Shown here: in pieces, positions 1 through 5,034 of the stretch
How the letters are laid out: the number at the start of each line of letters is the position of its first letter
How positions within the stretch are numbered: the stretch's first letter is position 1
Source: JAIVJN01 sp036732565
GTDB lineage: Bacteria > Acidobacteriota > Vicinamibacteria > Vicinamibacterales > UBA2999
DNA: 5,034 nucleotides
NCBI GenBank assembly: GCA_036732565.1
Contig: DAINCF010000513.1
Coordinates: 1 to 5,034, forward strand
Direction: 5' to 3'
Program-made: the position numbers and the translations under genes
Notes under the pieces: generated by a model
What the model was told of the DNA's origin: nothing
The model's input: the letters and a program-made list of their open reading frames with translations, nothing else
Database searches by the model: none

Positions 1-1446
1 GCCGGCGTCGAGGAGCGCCGGCCCCAGCCAATGCCGCGCCGGGAAGGGCAGCGGCTCCGGCTCGTCGTACTCCAGCTCATCGTCCAGCGTCACCGCGCGC
101 TCGAGCGCGGCGATGGCGCCCGGCAGATCGCCGGCGGCACGCGCAATCTCGCCCTCCAGAATGCCGGCGAGCACGCCCAGGAATGGCTTCGCGGGATGGG
201 TCCGAAACTCAGCGGACGAGGTCTCCGCGGCCTTGCGCACGCGGACGAGATAGGCCTTGGCGAACTCTGGATCGCCCTTCCGCAGGTGCGCGTACCCCTG
301 CGCGAAGTCCCAGGCGCCGGCCGGCAGCTCGCGCTCGGGCCGCTTGGTCACCTCGAGCACCTCGTCGAACCGGCCGAACCGGATCATCGTGAGCGCCTGG
401 TACATCGTGTCGCCGGTGTTCTTGGCGTAGTCCCTGCCCGCCTGTATGGCGATGGCGCCCTGTCCATCCATCGACGCCGCGTAGAGCAGCATGTGCAGGT
501 TGTGATCCGGATAGATCGCGAACCCTTCGCCGACCGCGGCCTTCAAGTCCGAGTGCCACGCCTCGAGGTTGGCGCGCACGGAATCGCCCCATCGCCCGAC
601 TTCGTTGAAGGTGTGCGACGGCATGTGATTGATGTGGCTGGCGCCGGGAATGCTGCTGCCGAGGAAATCGGCGCACACTTCGGCCTTGGCCGGCTTCGCC
701 GTCGACTCGGTCGCGTGCACGTAGAGATGGCAGGCGCCGGGGTGCGTGGCGTCGCGCTCCAGCACGCTCTCCAGCACGCGATGGAGGCGCTGAACGTTCG
801 GCGCATCGAGGTCGCGCCTGCCGCGTCGAGGCTCCAACAGAAAGAGCGCGTCTGCGTACAACGTCGCCGCGTCGAGATCGGCCGGATATTTCTCGGAGAC
901 GAGGCGCATCGCCTCCGCGTAGGCCTTGTCCTGCTCGACGCGCGTCTTCGCGTCGAAATCCTTGACGTAGCGGACGGAGAGCGCCTCGATGAAGGCGCGC
1001 TCGGCCGGCGTGGCCTTGCTCTTGAGCGCGGAGGCCTTCTGCATCGCGGCATAGGCAAAGGGAGCGTGCTCGTCGGTCATCGGACCGTTGAGATACGAGC
1101 CCCACGCCCATCCTTCGCCCCAATAGCAGATCGCGCACTCTGGATCGCGCTTCCACGATTCGCGAAACGATCGCACGGCGTCGAGCTTCGCGAACGCGAA
1201 CATCATCTGGAAGCCTTGATCGAAGAACGCCTGCGCTTCAGCATTCGACGAGGAGATCTTGCGCGTGAACCAACCGAGGCCGGTCTTGTAGAGCGGAATG
1301 GGATCGCGGACGTATTTGGGAAGCTCGGTGGGTGTGGCGGGCGGTGCGTGTTGGCTATGCTCCTTCGATTGCGCGAAGGCCCCGGTGCCCATCACCACGA
1401 CCGCACCGATTGCCACGCTGACCGCGCGCCACCTGCAACACCCCAT
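1..1446 (-). CDS. Secreted TPR-repeat protein, C-terminus cut by window edge
   Basis: The frame is open for 482 codons from the ATG at 1446 and runs off the left edge without a stop. The N-terminus is a signal peptide: basic MGCCRWR, a hydrophobic stretch at residues 9-20, and a likely signal peptidase I site after GAFA (about residue 25), so the protein is probably periplasmic or outside the cell. The rest is mostly alpha-helical with TPR-like helix pairs, for example residues 69-103 (FFDQGF...AVRSFRESWKRDP), 275-297, 380-404 and 430-455 (ARAAGDLPGAIAALERAV). Residues 101-110 carry DPECAICYWG, a form I know from a widespread family annotated only as tetratricopeptide repeat protein. Three His-rich stretches follow: HLYVH (240-244), HINHMPSH (271-278) and DHNLH (314-318). 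TPRs usually mediate protein contacts; no enzymatic role is established here. The start is supported by a Shine-Dalgarno just upstream. The 5' region holds two inverted repeats that could be regulatory. Coding is confident, function is not. Confidence 0.9.
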   Translation of the reverse strand, partial: MGCCRWRAVSVAIGAVVVMGTGAFAQSKEHSQHAPPATPTELPKYVRDPIPLYKTGLGWFTRKISSSNAEAQAFFDQGFQMMFAFAKLDAVRSFRESWKRDPECAICYWGEGWAWGSYLNGPMTDEHAPFAYAAMQKASALKSKATPAERAFIEALSVRYVKDFDAKTRVEQDKAYAEAMRLVSEKYPADLDAATLYADALFLLEPRRGRRDLDAPNVQRLHRVLESVLERDATHPGACHLYVHATESTAKPAKAEVCADFLGSSIPGASHINHMPSHTFNEVGRWGDSVRANLEAWHSDLKAAVGEGFAIYPDHNLHMLLYAASMDGQGAIAIQAGRDYAKNTGDTMYQALTMIRFGRFDEVLEVTKRPERELPAGAWDFAQGYAHLRKGDPEFAKAYLVRVRKAAETSSAEFRTHPAKPFLGVLAGILEGEIARAAGDLPGAIAALERAVTLDDELEYDEPEPLPFPARHWLGPALLDAG

Positions 1447-1451
1447 GGGAC

Positions 1452-1458
1452 CTCTCCT
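1452..1458 (-). promoter_or_regulatory. Ribosome binding site of the TPR-protein gene
   Basis: On the minus strand AGGAGAG lies just before the ATG at 1446, with AGGAG seven bases from the start codon. It is the strongest Shine-Dalgarno in the window and fixes the start of the signal-peptide-bearing frame. Confidence 0.75.
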
Positions 1459-1532
1459 CGCGAGCTCGAGACTCCAATGGAACGTATCGAGAGGCCTACT
1501 GCTATCTACCGAAAGCTCGGCGAGCAGCATCC

Positions 1533-1555
1533 CGGCCGTTCCTACGGAACGGCCG
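1533..1555. repeat. Perfect 10-bp inverted repeat upstream of TPR gene
   Basis: CGGCCGTTCC and GGAACGGCCG flank a 3-base loop (TAC at 1543-1545) with no mismatch. The repeat lies 87 bases upstream of the TPR-protein start and about 185 bases past the propeller-gene stop. Neither side has a T-run, so it lacks the form of a classic intrinsic terminator. It could be an operator, a 5' leader hairpin, or a terminator without a U-tract. The dyad is certain, the role is not. Confidence 0.6.
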
Positions 1556-1597
1556 CTTGTGATTTCGACGGTACATCCCACTAGACCCGTCAGCCTA

Positions 1598-1617
1598 CAA
1601 CGAGTCGCCGCTCGTTG
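1598..1617. repeat. 7-bp inverted repeat abutting the intergenic repeat
   Basis: CAACGAG (1598-1604) and CTCGTTG (1611-1617) form a perfect 7-bp dyad around a 6-base loop. It ends two bases before the left arm of the repeat element at 1620-1727. It may be part of that element's insertion context, a hairpin at the 3' end of the propeller transcript, or chance. No counterpart is visible beside the second repeat copy. Confidence 0.4.
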
Positions 1618-1619
1618 AA

Positions 1620-1727
1620 CACAGATGGCACAGATAAAGACCTTTGGCCGCCGATTCAAAGGATTAGGAGATTTTCGACAGGCGCAGATTGCTCGGATTC
1701 CAGGCCTCGTCATCTGTGTCATCTGTG
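1620..1727. repeat. Intergenic repeat, copy 1, with terminal inverted arms
   Basis: The left arm (1620-1636, CACAGATGGCACAGATA) and the reverse complement of the right arm (1711-1727) agree at 15 of 17 positions. The element can therefore fold into a long hairpin enclosing about 74 bases. Each arm holds CACAGAT twice in tandem at 9-base spacing. The internal segment 1646-1685 matches 3611-3650 at 36 of 40 positions in the same orientation, so this is a real repeat family in this genome. It begins about 13 bases after the stop of the minus-strand propeller gene. CACAGAT-rich intergenic repeats of this look are, from memory, common in environmental bacteria; I do not know a firm function. There is no coding content: reading frames through it are incidental. 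Confidence 0.8.
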
Positions 1728-1740
1728 CGGGAAAGTGAGG

Positions 1741-3102
1741 CTACCTCACGCGCACGAGGTCGTGCGGGCCACGCATGACCGCCTGGGTCGTGCCCTGGCT
1801 GACCAGCCGCCGGCCCTCCTCGATCGCAAAGAAGTCGATGAAGCCGCGCCCGCGATCGAGCCCGCGGCGCCGATGGAAGACGGCGACCGCGAGGTTGTGG
1901 CCCTCGCCATCGAACAGCACGTCTTCGGGCAGGATGCCGGCTTGCCGGATGCTGTCCAGCAGCGTGAGCCGGCCGGTATCCGGATCGAGCGACAGCAACG
2001 ACACTGAATAGAGCCGTCGGCCAGGCCAAGCTGTCAGCAGGGGACTCTCCGGCAGGTAGGTGCGCTCCATGTTGACAGCGGCCACGCGCGTACCGTCCCG
2101 GCTGATATCAAAGCCCTCGGGAAACCGCCCGACCTTCGCACGGCTGACGATCTCCGGTGCGGTGCCGGCATCGCTTGGCGGGCGCAGCACCGTAATGGCC
2201 CCGGGACCCTGCACCAACATCCCCAGCGCCGGTGCGCCGCCATTCGTATCCGAGACGACGAAGTAGCGGCCATTCGGTGTCCACTTGCCGACCGACAGGC
2301 GCCTGCCAAGGTTCGGCGTCGGCGGGCCAAAGGCAACGACACTCTTGGGTAGCCCTTCGTCGTCGAGCGCCATCTGGTAGAACTGAATCCGGTGATTGGC
2401 GATGTTGGCGGCCAGCGTCGTACCGTCCGGAGAGACGTGCAGCGCGTTGATCGTCTTCTCCGCATCCCCGTCACGCACGGGTAAGTCGAGATCGATGGTC
2501 CGGACTTCATCGATCATGCCGGACGTGGAGAGCGTGACTGCGACCAACTCGGCTCCCGGAGAGCCGGAGGCCACAAAGAGGATGAGACCCTCACGCACGT
2601 GTTCGACGCTTTTCAGGCTTCGCCCCAGCCCGTCGCGGCCGTCGACGTGACGAATCTGGTCGCCTTCGATCGCGAAGACATCGAGTCGCGTGCCTTCGGG
2701 AAAATCCCTGACGACATTCTGATACGCGGACACGCCCGGTTCCGCCGGCCCTTTCGTTTCCACGGTAAACGCGAAACGTCCATCCGGTGAGACGTCGACG
2801 ACCTGCGGCCAGCTAATGACCGAGTTCGACGCCGGAACGGTTGACACCACGCGCCCGTCAACGAACAAGGCGAGCTCGTCGCGCCCATGCCCGAGCGGCT
2901 CCAGCGCGCCGTCGACATAAGCGGTCGCCACCATGTCGGCATCGGAAAGCGCCAGGAAGGGACCGACGAACTGTCCCGGCGATTCCCTCAGGCGGGGATC
3001 GTCGCTGTCGAACTCCGCGAGCACAGCACAAGCGATGAGCCCCGCCGCCAATACACTCGAGGACATCCAGCGCCCGCGGCGCTCGACGATCAGAACGCCC
3101 AT
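1741..3102 (-). CDS. Exported beta-propeller-like protein of unknown function
   Basis: A 453-residue frame from the ATG at 3102 to TAG at 1741. The N-terminus is a basic stretch (ERRGRW, 7-12) followed by a hydrophobic segment (about 14-29) ending in VLAEF, which looks like an export signal. LIAC at 22-25 also fits a lipobox, so a lipoprotein is possible. The mature part has repeated strand-turn units with the SPDG-type turn of WD40/YVTN-like propellers: VDVSPDGRF (102-110), LHVSPDGTTLA (221-231), KWTPNGRYFVV (273-283), FDISRDGTRVA (331-341) and VLFDGEGHNLAV (395-406). These support a propeller fold outside the cytoplasm. No catalytic motif is evident; a lactonase-like or binding role is only a guess. 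An upstream extension of the frame to 3309 is Arg-rich and overlaps the YciI gene, so I placed the start at the signal peptide. The Shine-Dalgarno is weak (GAGAG), and Met13 or an upstream GTG are alternative starts. The 137-base gap before it shows no convincing promoter. Confidence 0.85.
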   Translation of the reverse strand: MGVLIVERRGRWMSSSVLAAGLIACAVLAEFDSDDPRLRESPGQFVGPFLALSDADMVATAYVDGALEPLGHGRDELALFVDGRVVSTVPASNSVISWPQVVDVSPDGRFAFTVETKGPAEPGVSAYQNVVRDFPEGTRLDVFAIEGDQIRHVDGRDGLGRSLKSVEHVREGLILFVASGSPGAELVAVTLSTSGMIDEVRTIDLDLPVRDGDAEKTINALHVSPDGTTLAANIANHRIQFYQMALDDEGLPKSVVAFGPPTPNLGRRLSVGKWTPNGRYFVVSDTNGGAPALGMLVQGPGAITVLRPPSDAGTAPEIVSRAKVGRFPEGFDISRDGTRVAAVNMERTYLPESPLLTAWPGRRLYSVSLLSLDPDTGRLTLLDSIRQAGILPEDVLFDGEGHNLAVAVFHRRRGLDRGRGFIDFFAIEEGRRLVSQGTTQAVMRGPHDLVRVR

Positions 3103-3239
3103 CCGAACACTCTCTGCCACGATATTCGGGCTGGCGAACGGGTCAGACGACAAGCGCGCGAGCGGGGAGCAGGCGCGGTGAAAGCGGAAGAAGCGAGCCG
3201 AGTGCCGCGCGCGAGCTGGCCCTTGCTCAACGTGGACCA

Positions 3240-3563
3240 CTAGTCTGATATGGAGTGACCTCCTATCCGGACGGGATTGACGGCCTGATCGCCGGCGACG
3301 GTCACCCATTCGCGGACGTTCCAGTCGCGGACGAGGCCGTTGACCACGTACGGATCCGCTCTGGCGAAATCCTCAGCGACCGCGCGCGACTCACCCTTGA
3401 AGAGGAGCACCGCGGTGTCGACGGGGTCGACCAGCGCGCCGCCTAGCAGCAGCTCCCCGCGCGCATGCGATGCCCATGCCTTCTCCAGATGAGCGCCGCG
3501 AAAGTCGGGACGCCGAGCCTCGTAGTCGTCGGCGACGGTGTAGAACAACAGGAAATGCTTCAC
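3240..3563 (-). CDS. YciI-family protein
   Basis: A complete 107-residue cytoplasmic protein starting KHFLLFYTVADDYEARRP. It follows the YciI family pattern: an N-terminal strand (KHFLLFY), a helix with FRGAHLEKAW (21-30, His25), then ELLLGGALVDPVD (37-49, Asp46 and Asp49), AVLLFKGES (51-59), the AVAEDFARADPYVVNGLV segment (61-78) and a last strand WNVREWVTV (81-89). YciI proteins are small dimeric alpha/beta-barrel proteins with conserved His and Asp proposed as catalytic; most have no known substrate. The GTG start at 3563 is chosen because it fits the family N-terminus and has GAGGG five bases upstream. The frame stays open to an ATG at 3620, but that 19-residue extension is translated largely from the repeat at 3586-3650. 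It lies 101 bases after ilvE on the same strand, with the repeat between, so co-transcription is uncertain. The C-terminal tail after the last strand (about 15 residues) is not part of the core fold. Confidence 0.88.
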   Translation of the reverse strand: MKHFLLFYTVADDYEARRPDFRGAHLEKAWASHARGELLLGGALVDPVDTAVLLFKGESRAVAEDFARADPYVVNGLVRDWNVREWVTVAGDQAVNPVRIGGHSISD

Positions 3564-3568
3564 GTTGA

Positions 3569-3573
3569 CCCTC
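3569..3573 (-). promoter_or_regulatory. Ribosome binding site of the YciI gene
   Basis: On the minus strand GAGGG lies five bases before the GTG at 3563. This supports GTG over the in-frame ATG at 3620, which falls inside the repeat. Confidence 0.55.
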
Positions 3574-3585
3574 GATCCTTCCACT

Positions 3586-3650
3586 ACGGATGGCACAGAT
3601 AAGACTTCTTGGCCGCCCATTCAAAGGATTAAGAGATTCTCGAAAGGCGC
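3586..3650. repeat. Intergenic repeat, copy 2, lacking the right arm
   Basis: It matches copy 1 in the same orientation: 3586-3601 matches 1621-1636 with one mismatch, and 3611-3650 matches 1646-1685 at 36 of 40. The short link between the two blocks needs small gaps. No sequence like the right arm (CATCTGTGTCATCTGTG) follows; the match fades after 3650 and the ilvE stop codon lies at 3665-3667. The copy is therefore truncated or a shorter variant. As with copy 1, it sits directly downstream of a minus-strand stop codon. Confidence 0.78.
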
Positions 3651-3664
3651 CGCAGAATCAAATC

Positions 3665-4735
3665 TCATACGTATTCGACCCAGCCGTGCGGGTCGGGCGC
3701 GCGCCCGGTGGCGATCGCGACGAGGCGCTCGCGGGCCGCGGGGCCCACGCTCCGTTGATCCACTGGCGGTAAGCGGATCTCGCGATCCCGATATCGAATG
3801 CGGCCGATGTGCGACAGCGTGGCGGCCGTGCCGGTGCCGAAACATTCGTGGAGGACGCCGCGATCGTAGGCGTCGAGAAGGTCATCGATGGCGATGCGGC
3901 GTTCTTCGACCGAGAGACCCATTTCGTGGAGCAGCGTCAGGACGCTGTCTCGCGTGACGCCGGGCAAGATCGTCCCATTGAGGCTTGGCGTGACGACCGT
4001 CCCGTCAATCAGGAAGAACACGTTCAAGACCCCGCATTCTTCGATGTAGCGGCGTTCCTGTCCATCCAGCCACATCGTGGTGTGAAAGCCTTCCGCGTGC
4101 GCGTCGCGATCGGCAAGCAGACCGGGCGCGTAGTTGCCCGCCGGCTTGATGTCGCCGGTGCCGCCCGGATACGCGCGGACGTAGCGCTCGCTGACCAGCG
4201 CATCGACGGGCGCGGAGTAGTAGCTGCCGTACGGAAAGGTGAAGATGACGAAGAGGAAGCGTTCCGCTGGCTTGACGCGGACGGACTCATCGATGGAGAA
4301 GAGGCACGGACGGATGTAGAGCGCGCCGCCGCTCTCGTGTGCCGGGACCCAGGCGGCGTCCAGACGCACCAACGCGCGAAGGCCTTCGAGGAACAGCGCC
4401 TCGGGCACCGCGGGCATCGCCAGGCGCGCCGCGGACCGATTGAGCCGTCCCGCGTTCGCGGCCGGGCGGAAGAGCCCGACGAGGCCGGCAGGCGTACGAT
4501 GCGCCTTCAAGCCTTCGAAGACCGAGACGCCGTATTGCAGCGCGCTGATGCTGGGCGCGAGCGGGAGCGGTCCGTAGGGTCGAATGACTGCGTCTTTCCA
4601 CCCACCGTCACGGTACTCCGCGACGAACATGTGATCGCTGCAGACGCTGGAGAAGGGCGCCTGCGCCAGACCGACACTCCCAAGGCGGGACCGAGGGACG
4701 CGCTCGATGGCTACGTGCGGAACCGCCGTCGTCAT
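3665..4735 (-). CDS. ilvE: Branched-chain amino acid aminotransferase (class IV PLP)
   Basis: A complete 356-residue cytoplasmic enzyme that interconverts Val, Leu or Ile and their 2-oxo acids using 2-oxoglutarate/glutamate and pyridoxal phosphate, the last step of branched-chain amino acid synthesis. Family landmarks appear in order: SDHMFVAEYRDGGW (33-46), ALQYGVSVFEGLKAHR (65-80), RLNRSAARLAMP (97-108), LYIRPCLFS (139-147), GDIKPAGNYAPGL (194-206) with the PLP-binding lysine expected at K197, RRYIEECGVLNVFF (228-241), LPGVTRDSVLTL (257-268), and ECFGTGTAATLSHIGRI (297-313), whose GTGTAA loop binds phosphate. Length and C-terminus (DPHGWVEYV) fit the longer, eukaryote-like (type II) BCAT group. 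CGVLN in place of the commoner VGAMN is a mild variation. The ATG at 4735 gives a normal N-terminus, although its Shine-Dalgarno is weak. It is divergent from a LysR-type regulator, with a candidate operator between them. Substrate preference within the group cannot be read from sequence. Confidence 0.93.
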   Translation of the reverse strand: MTTAVPHVAIERVPRSRLGSVGLAQAPFSSVCSDHMFVAEYRDGGWKDAVIRPYGPLPLAPSISALQYGVSVFEGLKAHRTPAGLVGLFRPAANAGRLNRSAARLAMPAVPEALFLEGLRALVRLDAAWVPAHESGGALYIRPCLFSIDESVRVKPAERFLFVIFTFPYGSYYSAPVDALVSERYVRAYPGGTGDIKPAGNYAPGLLADRDAHAEGFHTTMWLDGQERRYIEECGVLNVFFLIDGTVVTPSLNGTILPGVTRDSVLTLLHEMGLSVEERRIAIDDLLDAYDRGVLHECFGTGTAATLSHIGRIRYRDREIRLPPVDQRSVGPAARERLVAIATGRAPDPHGWVEYV

Positions 4736-4781
4736 GCTTCGAGCCTAGCGACGAGAGTCTGATTGCCGCAAGTGAATAGTA

Positions 4782-4798
4782 GGTATAGTGAATATACC
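4782..4798. promoter_or_regulatory. Candidate LysR-type operator between ilvE and regulator
   Basis: GGTATAGTGAATATACC is a perfect dyad with 6-bp arms and a 5-base centre, and it contains T-N11-A (T4784 to A4796), the hallmark of LysR-type boxes. It is an AT-rich island in GC-rich DNA, 47 bases upstream of ilvE and 4 bases before the chosen GTG of the regulator. TATAGT (4784-4789) on the plus strand could be a -10 element of the regulator gene; on the minus strand TACTAT (4776-4781) could serve ilvE. No good -35 accompanies either, which fits activator dependence but does not prove it. AGTAGGT (4778-4784) also resembles a Shine-Dalgarno for an alternative GTG at 4788. Confidence 0.6.
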
Positions 4799-4802
4799 GA
4801 AC

Positions 4803-5034
4803 GTGGATGTTGATGACGTGCGCACATTCGTGGCGGTGGTCGACGCCGGATCGGTCAGCCGCGCCGCGGGCGAATTGCACCTGACGCAACCGGCGGTGAG
4901 CCGGCGGGTGCAGCGCTTCGAGCACCACGTCGGGGCTCCGCTGCTCGATCGACGGACCAGGCCGTTCGTGGTGACCGACGTCGGGCGGGCTACGCTCGAG
5001 CATTGTCGACGCCTGCTGTCGGCGGTCGGCGAGC
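4803..5034 (+). CDS. LysR-family transcriptional regulator, 5' part only
   Basis: The first 77 residues are present; the frame runs off the right edge. They form the winged helix-turn-helix of LysR regulators: VDDVRTFVAVVDAGSVSRAA (3-22), then LTQPAVSRRVQRFE (27-40) with the recognition helix, and GAPLLDRRTRPFVVTDVGRATL (44-65) for the wing. The effector-binding domain lies outside the window, so the ligand is unknown. The GTG at 4803 gives the usual spacing before the DNA-binding domain. A GTG at 4788 is in frame, adds five residues (VNIPN) and has AGTAGGT three bases upstream, so it cannot be excluded; it lies inside the palindrome. No in-frame ATG is available nearby. Being divergent from ilvE, it is likely to control ilvE and itself, the usual arrangement in this family. 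Confidence 0.9.
   Translation, partial: MDVDDVRTFVAVVDAGSVSRAAGELHLTQPAVSRRVQRFEHHVGAPLLDRRTRPFVVTDVGRATLEHCRRLLSAVGE

Noticed and set aside
209..1156. Minus-strand open frame of 315 codons within the TPR gene
   Set aside because: Out-of-frame shadow, extremely Arg-rich; the correct minus-strand frame is the one starting at 1446.
31..1584. Long plus-strand open frame (517 codons)
   Set aside because: It is antisense to the TPR-protein gene, which has a signal peptide, a Shine-Dalgarno and family motifs. The plus-strand product is Arg/Glu/Leu-rich and low in recognisable motifs, as expected for a shadow in GC-rich coding DNA.
1620..1727. CRISPR array or insertion sequence
   Set aside because: There are only two inverted arms and no regularly spaced direct repeats with spacers, no cas gene and no transposase in the window.
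1615..2007. Plus-strand frame beginning in the repeat
   Set aside because: It starts in the repeat and runs antisense through the propeller gene; no ribosome binding site or domain. It is an artefact of the repeat sequence.
3103..3309. Upstream extension of the propeller reading frame
   Set aside because: The extra 69 residues are Arg-rich, overlap the 3' end of the YciI gene and would bury the signal peptide inside the protein.
3809..4762. Plus-strand open frame of 317 codons
   Set aside because: Antisense to ilvE, whose identity is secure from its motifs. The product has no recognisable domain.

Overview
The window is GC-rich, with strong G/C bias at third codon positions. It reads as ordinary chromosomal sequence from an environmental bacterium. 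The type of TPR protein, the beta-propeller protein and the CACAGAT-type intergenic repeats are reminiscent of soil Acidobacteriota (Vicinamibacteria-like). That placement is an impression from remembered families, not a computed result.

Layout, left to right: (1) a minus-strand gene for a secreted TPR-repeat protein, cut by the left edge (1-1446). (2) A 294-base gap with a good Shine-Dalgarno, two perfect inverted repeats and a complete copy of an intergenic repeat with terminal inverted arms (1620-1727). (3) A minus-strand exported beta-propeller-like protein of unknown function (1741-3102). (4) A minus-strand YciI-family protein (3240-3563). (5) A second, one-armed copy of the same repeat (3586-3650). 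(6) A minus-strand class IV PLP branched-chain amino acid aminotransferase, ilvE (3665-4735). (7) A short divergent intergenic region with a 17-bp palindrome of LysR-box form (4782-4798). (8) The start of a plus-strand LysR-family regulator, cut by the right edge (4803-5034).

How the genes relate: the four minus-strand genes lie head to tail, but gaps of 101-294 bases, two of them holding repeats, argue against one tight operon. The clearest functional link is the divergent LysR/ilvE pair with a candidate shared operator. This suggests the regulator controls its own gene and the aminotransferase. The two repeat copies each begin within about 15 bases after a stop codon, in the same orientation to the gene they follow, so they may act at transcript 3' ends.

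I see no tRNA, rRNA, CRISPR array, transposase or phage gene, and no clear new multi-gene system. The points most worth following up are the repeat pair, the LysR-box palindrome and the histidine clusters in the TPR protein.
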